Assembly (NCBI GenBank): GCA_900550035.1 | Contig: URQS01000005.1 | Location: 20,605 to 84,604, forward strand | Reading direction: 5' to 3' | Length of the DNA: 64,000 nt | From: an uncultured Prevotella sp. | GTDB lineage: Bacteria > Bacteroidota > Bacteroidia > Bacteroidales > Bacteroidaceae | Shown here: piece by piece, positions 24,176 through 32,451 of the stretch | Layout: each line of letters begins with the position of its first letter | Numbering within the stretch: position 1 is the stretch's first letter | Made by a program: the position numbers and the translations under genes | Notes under the pieces: generated by a model | Database searches by the model: none | Told to the model about the DNA's origin: nothing | The model's input: only the letters and a program-made list of their open reading frames with translations

Positions 24176-26386
24176 TCAGTTTCCAAGCTCAAGCTGATTC
24201 TTGACTAAGTTATAGTATGCGCCTCTCTTTTCAATAAGAGAAGCATGATTGCCGATTTCAACTATCTTTCCTCCATCGACAACAATGATTTGGTCAGCAT
24301 TTTTTACTGTCGATAAACGATGTGCCACCACAACTACTGTACGTCCTTTATAGAATTCGTTCAAGTTTTCTACTATTGCCTTTTCGTTTCTGGCATCAAG
24401 AGCATTAGTGGCTTCGTCTAAGAAAATAAAATCAGGCTTCTTATAGACTGCGCGAGCTATAAGTATGCGTTGCTTCTGGCCTTGGCTCAGTCCGACTCCG
24501 TCACGCCCGATAAGAGTGTTGTATTTCAATGGGAGCGACATTATATAATCATGTATGTTGGCTATCCGTGCGGCCTGTTCCAAACGCTCCACATCCACTT
24601 CTCCGTCATCGACAGCGATATTCCGGGCTATGGACTCGGAGAATATTACTCCGTCCTGCATGACCACTCCACAATGGCGACGCCACCACTTGAGGTTGTA
24701 TTCATTAATGTTTCGTCCTGCTATAGAGATCGAACCGGCTATAACCCGATAATAACCGAGCATAAGTTTAATTAGGGTGGTTTTTCCACTTCCCGACGCT
24801 CCGACAATAGCAGTCACTTTTCCAGATTGTATGTTAAATGAAACATCCTCAAGCGTCTTCTTCAAAGCATGAGGATCGTATTTGAAATCTATACCTTCAA
24901 TCCTGATTGACTTTTCAGCATCAAATGCTTTTGCCTGATTCTCTTTGGATCCCTCGTTTTTACCTTCATGAATCTCGTTGATTCGTTCAAGGGAGATTTT
25001 CACATCCTGCAAAGAATAGATGAATGTCATAAATTGCTCAATCGGGGAGTTGAGCTGCCCCACGATATACTGGATGGCAAGCATCGCGCCAAGTGTAATC
25101 TGACCGTTTATCACAGCAGTCGCAGCAAAAACTGTTATCAATATGTTCTTGACCTCATTGATGAATATGGAACCAGCCTCCTGTGTCTGTTGTAGTTTAA
25201 GCGATTTCATTTGAACTTTAAACAAGTCGGCCTGTATGTCTTCCCATTCCCACCGCCTACGCTGCTCACAGTCCTGCAGCTTTATCTCCTGCATCGACGT
25301 GATAAACTGGTATGTTTTGTTTTGGTTAATCGCCTGTTGCTCGAATAACTCATAATCAAGCACTTTCCGACGTCGTAGGAATGAGGATATCCATAATCCA
25401 TAAGCAATGCTGCCAGTAACAAAAATCCCAAATATTATTTTATCGAAAATAAGCAGGACAATACCAAATATCATGAAACTTAAGAAAGTGAAAACTATAT
25501 TCAATACCTGTCCCGTAAGGAATTTCTGTACACGTGAATGGTCTCCTATGCGCTGCAACAAATCGCCCATGAGTTTTGTGTCAAAAAACGACATTGGTAG
25601 CTTCAGCAACTTAATGAAGAAATCACTAACCAATGAAATGTTTATTCGCATGGAGATGTGAAGCAATAGCCAGCGACGTATAAAATCAGTGGCAGTACGC
25701 CCTATAACAATCATCAGTTCGCCCAATAGTACAAGCCATATAAAGCCTATATCACCATTTTTGATTCCTACATCAACGATAGCTTGAGTTAGAAAAGGCA
25801 AAATCAACTGTAGGATGCAACCCAACAGCAGACCAAGTATAATTTGAACAAAATACTTTCTGTATTGTTTTATGTATTCCAACAGATATCTAAAAGATCT
25901 TTTTTTAGGTACATGCTCTGCCATTTGTTTATGGAAACTTTCAGTTGGTATCAGCTCCATTACGATTCCACATGGTTCTCCATCATATTCTGAGCTAATC
26001 CAATGATCTTCAAATTCTTTTCTTGAATAAGAAATCAATCCCTTTCCAGGATCTGCAATTTGGTAGTGTTTTCCATTTTTTGAGATACTATAAAGAACTA
26101 CGAAATGATTTTGGTTCCAGTGCAAGATACATGGAAGAACTATTTTATTAAGTTCGTCAGTGGAAGCAGCCACAGTTATTGTGTTTAGTCCGATACTTTT
26201 TGCACCGTCCGTAATCCCAAGCATTGACACTCCTGTGATATTTGCATGGCAGAAACTGTCAAGATATTCAAGACTATAGCTTTTCCCATAGTGATGGCAT
26301 ATCATTGAAAGACACGACACTCCACACTGCATGGAGTCATGCTGTTTTATCCATTTAAATTTATTGCTATTAAGAATCCACTTCAT
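24176..26386 (-). CDS. Peptidase-containing ABC transporter (C39 domain), peptide exporter
   Basis: 736 aa. Removes a double-glycine leader and exports the peptide across the inner membrane. The N-terminal C39 peptidase is complete: Cys21 in QHDSMQCG, His94 in NQNHFVVL, Asp112 in IADPGKG. The six-span ABC membrane domain covers about residues 165-450. The ATPase domain has Walker A GASGSGKTTL, signature LSQGQKQR, Walker B FIFLDEATNALD and a final His in VVVAHRLS. Its ATG overlaps the stop of the preceding barrel gene (ATGA), so translation is coupled. AT-rich like the rest of the island. The likely substrate is the peptide at 29900-30091. Confidence 0.95.
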   Translation of the reverse strand: MKWILNSNKFKWIKQHDSMQCGVSCLSMICHHYGKSYSLEYLDSFCHANITGVSMLGITDGAKSIGLNTITVAASTDELNKIVLPCILHWNQNHFVVLYSISKNGKHYQIADPGKGLISYSRKEFEDHWISSEYDGEPCGIVMELIPTESFHKQMAEHVPKKRSFRYLLEYIKQYRKYFVQIILGLLLGCILQLILPFLTQAIVDVGIKNGDIGFIWLVLLGELMIVIGRTATDFIRRWLLLHISMRINISLVSDFFIKLLKLPMSFFDTKLMGDLLQRIGDHSRVQKFLTGQVLNIVFTFLSFMIFGIVLLIFDKIIFGIFVTGSIAYGLWISSFLRRRKVLDYELFEQQAINQNKTYQFITSMQEIKLQDCEQRRRWEWEDIQADLFKVQMKSLKLQQTQEAGSIFINEVKNILITVFAATAVINGQITLGAMLAIQYIVGQLNSPIEQFMTFIYSLQDVKISLERINEIHEGKNEGSKENQAKAFDAEKSIRIEGIDFKYDPHALKKTLEDVSFNIQSGKVTAIVGASGSGKTTLIKLMLGYYRVIAGSISIAGRNINEYNLKWWRRHCGVVMQDGVIFSESIARNIAVDDGEVDVERLEQAARIANIHDYIMSLPLKYNTLIGRDGVGLSQGQKQRILIARAVYKKPDFIFLDEATNALDARNEKAIVENLNEFYKGRTVVVVAHRLSTVKNADQIIVVDGGKIVEIGNHASLIEKRGAYYNLVKNQLELGN

Positions 26387-28968
26387 TTTTTAAGGTATAT
26401 TGAAATCATAAATTCACGTCCACGGAGTTTGTTTGAACGTTCATATTTCGATAAGGTACCATATGAGGTATAACTGTACTCTTTTTTATTAAGCAAGTTG
26501 GTGATTGAAGCAGAAACCTCTATACGTTTGCTTATGTTGAAAGTAAGTTTTGTGTCAAGTATAAACATTTTCTTGTAGTGTCCTTCTTCAATCTGATTAC
26601 GATAAAATTCTCCTCCGGTAGTCCATGTTATTAAGGAGCATGGCGTGACTGTCATGCTTCCTGAATAAATGAATTTGTTGGAACTGCGACTTGGCATATC
26701 TGATATTTTCAACATAGATTTTTCCCATGAAAAACGAAAATTCCAATTTAATAAAGTCAAAATGTTGCCGTTAACGAAAGGCGACAATGAAAACGAATCA
26801 TTATTATAATCAGTCTTAAAGCCTTGCGACAACAAACTATTTTCCCTTCTTATATAGTTTCCTTTCAATCCTATTACACCTCTCATGAAATCAAGGGTTT
26901 TGCTTACGTTAAGATATGCCATGGCATTGCGTGAATCTGATGGCATGGATTTATAGGAGTAGAAAACATAATCATCTATGAAGTCCTGAACAGTTCCGAA
27001 TTTTGACTTATTCCATCCATAACTACCTAAAGCCATTATGAATATTCCTCTTGGTGCATTTCTATACTTAAAAGTGGCAGAAAGGGATTGTCCAGAGGAG
27101 GTATAATAATCGTCAATTCCAGAACTGAATGAACGGTAATCTGTGAGTATAGAAGATGTGTGAATGTCATGCAATGATGCAGGAGAACGTCTTGCACTCC
27201 CACGTAAAGTAAGCGACATCCTCGGCGTGAAACGAAACCTTGCCGTAAGAGAAGGAGAAAGAAAACTTTCCGTGCGATTGTTCATAACTCCAGAAAAGAA
27301 ATAAGAATAAATATTAACAGGAAAATTTAGGGTAAGATCAAGTTTTTGGTAACTCCATTCAAATTTTGGAGATACAAATACACGCAGATAATCAGTGGTA
27401 AGCGCTTCTGCTCCTACCAAGTCTGCTATATCTACACCGAACAAATTAGTATTAAGTTTTCTGAAATACCCCGATAACCCTGCGTCAAGAGATAGCAAAA
27501 CCTTGTTGAATACAAAACCAAGTGATGCTCTTTCGTCAGTGTATAGAGAGTGTTGCTTTATGTTTTGCCCGTAACTATTTCCGTTACGATTTATTGTCAG
27601 CTTTTCCGGAATTAAGTTCCATTCGTTACGACTTGCGAAAGTGACAAGTTTGTTATTGCCGAAGCGTTTGATTATTTTTAAGAGATTGCTTACTGAGTAT
27701 TCCTGTATTTGTGTTGACTGAATATTGGGCAATGACCCAATGGTATTCAGCGTCAAATCGTTACATGATATATCAGTGGATAAAGTATTGTTGAGAAAAT
27801 ATGTTTTTTCGTTTGCTTCATATATGAACTTTCCGGTTATGGCATCTCTACGAGATAGCGAGTTCTTGTTTTCAAATATGATTTTATCTCCCGATTCAAG
27901 AAAGTAGGTTGTAGAACTTGCACCATGTGCCGAAACACGGTCGTAGTTATAGTCTACCTGTGCTCTGAATTCACTGCCTTTAGCTGTTTTCAGTAAATGA
28001 CTTGAAGACACCATCCATGAACGGTTGAAATAACTTCTGTTACGTTGTAAGTTTGGTGTAACGGGTGTTGATAGAGAAACATATCCATCTATTGTTTCAT
28101 TCTGTCTGTCAGAAATGAAATCCATAAGTTGATTCGACAAATTCTGTCCAACATTGTTTCCTTTGAATGTGGTTATCATCTGGTATTTTCCAGTTACCAT
28201 CATTGTGAAGATGTCTCCTTGCCAAAGTAATCCTTTCGGTTGTTCAGAGAAACCTTCTGCCAATGTACCGTGAACAAGAAGTGTTGCCTTTGACTTGTTC
28301 TTCATCTTCAGATTTATTGCAGCTTGATCAGAAAAACTCAATCCGCGTAGTACCTGCATCGGCTGATGATTTTCCATAACTTCTACAGCACCGATATCAT
28401 CGTATGATATGCCGTTTGTTGCTATTCCATACTTTCCGCCTAAAAGGTCATTTCCCTCAATATAAAATTTATTTATGTCGATGCCTTGGTATTGTATCTT
28501 ACCGTTATTCGTCACATCAATCCCGGGCATGCGTTTCAATACATCCCCAATAGTCCGGTCTTGTCTCTGTGCGAAACTATTCACAGTATATGTAATTGTA
28601 TCACCATTCTCTTGTATGCGATTAGCTTTGACAACGACTTCTTGTAGTTGTAATGCTCCCTTTTCCATCTTTATTACCAATGGTTTACCATCAAGAGCTA
28701 AAGGAGCCGAATATGACTTATAACCAATCATTGCAGCGCTTATGGATAGTTTTTCGCTCGTTGAGGATAGTTTGATGGAGAAGTGACCATTAGGGGCACT
28801 GACACCGTATGCCAATATCTTGCCATTGGCATCTTTTATTAGAATATTAGCACCCGATATTGGTGATTTGTCAGATGTCTGGACAACAGAACCTGTTATA
28901 ATGTTTTCAGCAGAGACATTTAGAAAGCCTGTCATTATTGTGAATATGAGCACAAATAATATTTTCAT
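26383..28968 (-). CDS. Outer-membrane beta-barrel protein, TonB-receptor-like, with regulatory beta domain
   Basis: 861 aa. Signal peptide (about 1-20), then a CarboxypepD_reg-like domain (about 22-103: ITGSVVQTSDKSPISGANI), a linker LQLQEVVVKANRI, a plug-like domain with IGDVLKRMPGIDV (about 138-150) and IEGNDLLGGKYG, and a long C-terminal barrel of alternating strands ending in a charged strand. It belongs to the SusC/FecA-like outer-membrane group commonly coded with C39 transporters and GLPGLI proteins in Bacteroidales. A role as exit channel or receptor for the peptide is inference. Overlaps the transporter start by 4 nt. Confidence 0.85.
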   Translation of the reverse strand: MKILFVLIFTIMTGFLNVSAENIITGSVVQTSDKSPISGANILIKDANGKILAYGVSAPNGHFSIKLSSTSEKLSISAAMIGYKSYSAPLALDGKPLVIKMEKGALQLQEVVVKANRIQENGDTITYTVNSFAQRQDRTIGDVLKRMPGIDVTNNGKIQYQGIDINKFYIEGNDLLGGKYGIATNGISYDDIGAVEVMENHQPMQVLRGLSFSDQAAINLKMKNKSKATLLVHGTLAEGFSEQPKGLLWQGDIFTMMVTGKYQMITTFKGNNVGQNLSNQLMDFISDRQNETIDGYVSLSTPVTPNLQRNRSYFNRSWMVSSSHLLKTAKGSEFRAQVDYNYDRVSAHGASSTTYFLESGDKIIFENKNSLSRRDAITGKFIYEANEKTYFLNNTLSTDISCNDLTLNTIGSLPNIQSTQIQEYSVSNLLKIIKRFGNNKLVTFASRNEWNLIPEKLTINRNGNSYGQNIKQHSLYTDERASLGFVFNKVLLSLDAGLSGYFRKLNTNLFGVDIADLVGAEALTTDYLRVFVSPKFEWSYQKLDLTLNFPVNIYSYFFSGVMNNRTESFLSPSLTARFRFTPRMSLTLRGSARRSPASLHDIHTSSILTDYRSFSSGIDDYYTSSGQSLSATFKYRNAPRGIFIMALGSYGWNKSKFGTVQDFIDDYVFYSYKSMPSDSRNAMAYLNVSKTLDFMRGVIGLKGNYIRRENSLLSQGFKTDYNNDSFSLSPFVNGNILTLLNWNFRFSWEKSMLKISDMPSRSSNKFIYSGSMTVTPCSLITWTTGGEFYRNQIEEGHYKKMFILDTKLTFNISKRIEVSASITNLLNKKEYSYTSYGTLSKYERSNKLRGREFMISIYLKK

Positions 28969-28977
28969 ATAATTGGA

Positions 28978-29814
28978 TTATTTTGATACATGAGGATAAT
29001 CTCTCTCTTGAAAATCATATTGAGCATCGGAGGGAATATATTGAGTAGAATTGCCATGTAGTGTATTCATAGAAAAAGCGAAATTGCCTTTGATATATTC
29101 CTTATACATCTTCTGAAGATATTCCTCCCTAAACTTCAATTTGTAGGGTCTGTTTTTTATATATAGTCTTATGCCTACAGGTTGTAAGTTTTGAGTATAA
29201 AGACATATTGCTTTATACGTATAATGATTTTTTTCATCGTTTGCTTCAAGAACAAGTCCTGGCAGCCCGAATAATTTCCATGGTCCTTCATTTATAGGGA
29301 TGTCGGGTGTAAACCAAACTTTCCAAACACGTCCTCTATAATTACATGTAGCAAGTTGACATATATAGCCTATAATCTCTTTTGTCTCTGATGCAAGTTC
29401 CCAGACAGGATGCTCTGTATGTTCTATATACGAGTAAGCATCTCCTGCTATTTTCCTATATACCATAGTCTCGCCATCGTTAATATTGCGAAATAGAAAT
29501 TCTCGTTCAATACCACCAATAGGTTTATACTCTGATTGCCCAACTGGATTCATTTCCCTATGTAGTTTTTCATAAAGAGCATAATTAGTTTGTAGTAGGG
29601 AATCAGCCCACATTCTTTTAGTAGGATAAAACATAGCGGAAGTTTTACCGACTCTCAAAGTCATAAGGTCGGAATAACTTCGATACTTCAAAGTGTCTGT
29701 TACTGTAGTTTTAATGTAATGAACTTCAAGTATGGCAGACTCCTTATTTTTAATAATTTGTGCTCCCATATTTGTTGTTACAAAAAGCGACAGGAATAAA
29801 CTGATATATTTCAT
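28978..29814 (-). CDS. GLPGLI family protein
   Basis: 278 aa. Signal peptide at the N-terminus (MKYISLFLSLFVTTNMGA). The naming motif appears as FGLPGLVLEAND (near residue 180), preceded by VWFTPDIPINEGPWK, the usual family context. The family is restricted to Bacteroidetes, periplasmic, and often lies beside peptide or bacteriocin transporters; its function is not known. 9 nt before the barrel gene, so part of the same message. Confidence 0.9.
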   Translation of the reverse strand: MKYISLFLSLFVTTNMGAQIIKNKESAILEVHYIKTTVTDTLKYRSYSDLMTLRVGKTSAMFYPTKRMWADSLLQTNYALYEKLHREMNPVGQSEYKPIGGIEREFLFRNINDGETMVYRKIAGDAYSYIEHTEHPVWELASETKEIIGYICQLATCNYRGRVWKVWFTPDIPINEGPWKLFGLPGLVLEANDEKNHYTYKAICLYTQNLQPVGIRLYIKNRPYKLKFREEYLQKMYKEYIKGNFAFSMNTLHGNSTQYIPSDAQYDFQERDYPHVSK

Positions 29815-29899
29815 ACGTATAATCGTTATTTAATAAATCTGTTAAGGTATAGGATGCAATTCATGTTCTGTATAACATCCTATACCAAAAGAGGGTTAA

Positions 29900-30091
29900 T
29901 TAGGCTGCTCCTGCACACGCTTCGAAGCGATCTGACCAATCATCCCAGTAAGCATCTTCCTGCTCTTTGTTACCACTGTTTTGATGAGTACTAGCTTCAT
30001 GTTGAAGTTGTTTCATGCAGTTGTCCTCTGCTGAACCACCGTTGAGAGCAATTAGCTCAATAGACATAATCTTTTTCATGATTTTATCCAT
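29900..30091 (-). CDS. Double-glycine leader peptide precursor, acidic, two cysteines
   Basis: 63 aa; the second Met (residue 5) would give the more typical 15-residue leader. The leader MKKIMSIELIALNGG ends in Gly-Gly, as cleaved by C39 transporters. The predicted mature part is 44 residues starting SAEDNC, with 10 acidic and 3 basic residues, one Cys at position 6 and one at position 40, and an aromatic patch AYWDDW. Cysteines near both ends suggest one disulfide closing the peptide; a disulfide-forming VKOR protein is coded directly upstream. Genes follow for GLPGLI, barrel and C39 exporter. Bacteriocin and signal are both possible; I see no immunity gene. It matches no peptide family I can name. 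Confidence 0.75.
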   Translation of the reverse strand: MDKIMKKIMSIELIALNGGSAEDNCMKQLQHEASTHQNSGNKEQEDAYWDDWSDRFEACAGAA

Positions 30092-30169
30092 TACAAATAT
30101 TATACACCTCTTACACGCGGGTGATTTTGCGTTTACTGGTTTATACCAATTTCATCTATAATGACATTA

Positions 30170-31702
30170 TTATTTCCATTGCAACATATCAGATATTATG
30201 AATTTAAGATCGCTGGTAGTATATATTGGAGAAAGTAACCTTCTATTTAAAAAAATCTGAGGAAATCTAGAAATATTTTCATGTTCTATTTGTTGATTGA
30301 AATAATTGCAAATTTTATAGATTTTATCATCATAAATAGTTTTTTTGTGGACACATTGCAAGTCTTGAATCTGCTCATTACTCCATAACTGTAAAGCTTC
30401 AAAAAAATTATTTTTATCAGAGATATATTCTTGAACCCATATCTTTATTTTTTCTGAGTCTTGACTTATCGACTTTCCAAGTACAATATTCCACCGAATT
30501 TGAGATTCTTTTTCAATCAGTAAAAGGAGTTCGAAAACAACTTTGCGACAATGTTTGCAACTTGGGGATATAATTGTAGTAATATTTATTGAAGCGTCTT
30601 CTTTGCCGAACCACATTGGTGTTGTAGCTATTTCAATCTGTGAACTTTCCAATAATATAATCTCAGGTTTACGTTTCAATTTGAGCAGTTGAATTGTTGT
30701 ATTTAATTGTTCTTGTTGTTTTAAATGAAAATGTTCGTAAAATTGCAAAAAGTATAATATACAAACATTTATAATTCCCAACACAACAAGCATCCTCATG
30801 TTTATGGGATATTTTGGTATCCATACAAACAAAAGTGCTTCTAAAAAAACACATATCAAAACTATCAAGCATAAAGGGCAGATTTTTTTTACTTTAATCT
30901 GACCATATACAGAATAGATTGTTATTGGTATTAAAACAATTACAGGAAGTAGATATACTGTATTTAAGATGTTGTTTATTTCTAACATAAGAGAGAGTAT
31001 TATACAGATTAGTTGTGATATGAAGAAAGACAATGCCATATTATTCATACTAAATCCTTTCCAAACACCATAATAAGAATTTTCTACTGCATCACAATCT
31101 GTTATGGATGATTTATGACAAATCTTTTCGATAACGCCTATTTTTGATATGTTCTTCCGCCAATATATACATAGACTTACAATAACGCCAATTATAATGG
31201 GAGAAAAATAGATAAATATAATATCCAATTGTCTCATAATTGTATATGTGACAATTGTTACTATAATAGTCAGTAAGAGTAATGGTATTTCGTCTTTTAT
31301 AAAGCCGTTTCTTGCTATACGAGAATTGGTATATATAACAACACCATCCCATATACTCTCTAGATATTTTTTGTTTTTTGTTTCCCATTTGTTGTTTTTC
31401 GGGTTTAATACCTTTAGACAATTTAATCTAGAATCCCATTTAGATATAATTAGTGTTTCTTGGAATTTCAAAGCTAAATGAAGTAAAAAGGGAGATTCTA
31501 AATTCTTCAAATAATCCCAATTACATTGTCCAACTTGAACGTGCACGTTTGAATATTGTAATGTTTGTACAACAGACAATAAGTTTGGATATTTAGGAGA
31601 TGACTCCAAAAATATCCTAACATCATTTTCGTTTATACCTTGTACAAACAAACGACTGTATTTAATAATTGTTTGGGATAATATGTTCATGCAATTTAAC
31701 AT
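30170..31702 (-). CDS. VKOR-thioredoxin disulfide-forming protein with inactive C39-like domain
   Basis: 510 aa, very AT-rich. Residues 1-125 resemble the C39 peptidase fold (FLESSPKYPNLLSVVQTLQY, PFLLHL, LNPKNNKW) but have no Cys in the catalytic place, so this part likely binds leaders and does not cut. Residues about 137-320 form a VKOR-type membrane domain with Cys195 and Cys203 (CX7C) and the CPLC pair Cys275/Cys278. A thioredoxin-like domain with SPSCKHC (Cys382/Cys385) ends the protein. Together it would make disulfides in the periplasm. It lies 79 nt upstream of the two-cysteine peptide, its likely substrate. Met5 is an alternative start. Confidence 0.88.
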   Translation of the reverse strand: MLNCMNILSQTIIKYSRLFVQGINENDVRIFLESSPKYPNLLSVVQTLQYSNVHVQVGQCNWDYLKNLESPFLLHLALKFQETLIISKWDSRLNCLKVLNPKNNKWETKNKKYLESIWDGVVIYTNSRIARNGFIKDEIPLLLLTIIVTIVTYTIMRQLDIIFIYFSPIIIGVIVSLCIYWRKNISKIGVIEKICHKSSITDCDAVENSYYGVWKGFSMNNMALSFFISQLICIILSLMLEINNILNTVYLLPVIVLIPITIYSVYGQIKVKKICPLCLIVLICVFLEALLFVWIPKYPINMRMLVVLGIINVCILYFLQFYEHFHLKQQEQLNTTIQLLKLKRKPEIILLESSQIEIATTPMWFGKEDASINITTIISPSCKHCRKVVFELLLLIEKESQIRWNIVLGKSISQDSEKIKIWVQEYISDKNNFFEALQLWSNEQIQDLQCVHKKTIYDDKIYKICNYFNQQIEHENISRFPQIFLNRRLLSPIYTTSDLKFIISDMLQWK

Positions 31703-31831
31703 TAGTGCGTAAAACCTTGAGATCTATAAAGTTGCTGATAAACAGCCACTAAATCTTTTTTAAAAGTTTTGTTAAGTTGGTAAAGCCATCTGTTTCAAAG
31801 GATTACATTAGAATTGATAGGGTGTTTTTTA

Positions 31832-32194
31832 TTATGTTTCTATTTCTCCTTTTGCATACCATTCATCACCTTGTATAAGTATTATGTATGTAGCCGAAGT
31901 TTGAACTGTATAAGTTGTATTTATTATTGAAGAGTGGTCTACTAGAGTTCCATCTGCTTTGTAAAGAAAAATTTCAGCTATTAAAGATTCACTTCCGACA
32001 ACTTCTATTCTATGTGTATCGGTATCATAAACAACTTCTATTGGTAAACGCATAGGTGCACGATTTACAGACAGGTTTTTCTCAGGAATATTTTTGTTAT
32101 GTATTTCCATAAGAACACCACGTTGTTCTGCAAATGCAGCATGTGCCATTACCAATAGCAGTCCTGCCAAAATAATTACTTTTTTCATTCTCAT
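31832..32194 (-). CDS. DUF3244-like secreted beta-sandwich protein
   Basis: 120 aa. Signal peptide over residues about 1-22 (MKKVIILAGLLLVMAHAAFA). The rest is a predicted beta-sandwich in which VVYDTDTHRIEVVG and IAEIFLYKADGTLVDHSS match the DUF3244 pattern, small secreted proteins of Bacteroidales. It lies between the sensor and the peptide operon, separated from both by 120-260 nt, so it is probably its own unit. A role as surface or immunity protein is possible but nothing in the sequence shows it. Confidence 0.65.
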   Translation of the reverse strand: MRMKKVIILAGLLLVMAHAAFAEQRGVLMEIHNKNIPEKNLSVNRAPMRLPIEVVYDTDTHRIEVVGSESLIAEIFLYKADGTLVDHSSIINTTYTVQTSATYIILIQGDEWYAKGEIET

Positions 32195-32261
32195 TTTAGT
32201 TATGGTTTATTGTTCTTAATTTGGCGTAAATTTACAACAAATAAAGTTTTCAAGCAAGTAT

Positions 32262-32355
32262 AAAAGTTTTACTCGTCAGATTTTATTTTGTTGATATACA
32301 GTATATTATAAAAATAAATAAAGAAAAAGTTTTACATTGCCACAAAAAGTTTTAC
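32262..32355. promoter_or_regulatory. Three AAAAGTTTTAC direct repeats upstream of the DUF3244-like gene
   Basis: Copies at 32262-32272, 32325-32335 and 32345-32355. Spacing is 63 and 20 nt, near whole turns of the helix; the last two extend to a 16-bp match. The 9-mer AAAGTTTTA fits eight of nine positions of the LytTR-type site. A further copy AAAGTTTTG lies at 31763-31771. Operator function is a guess in such AT-rich sequence. Confidence 0.35.
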
Positions 32356-32391
32356 ATTGTATATGAAAATGTGGCATTTTGTTTTATAAAA

Positions 32392-32420
32392 AGCGCCGCC
32401 CTTGTGATAAGGACGGCGCT
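32392..32420 (-). terminator. Terminator of the XRE-TPR sensor unit
   Basis: 12-bp GC-rich stem (one G-U pair) with a short loop, followed on the minus strand by TTTTTATAAAAC. It lies 31 nt after the TPR gene stop. Confidence 0.85.
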
Positions 32421-32451
32421 ATTGCAAAGATGTAAGTTATACATACGGTTA

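Noticed and set aside
32428..32435. Promoter-like CAAAGATG on the minus strand downstream of the TPR gene
   Set aside because: It lacks the final A of the CAAAnnTA complement and there is no gene start after it.
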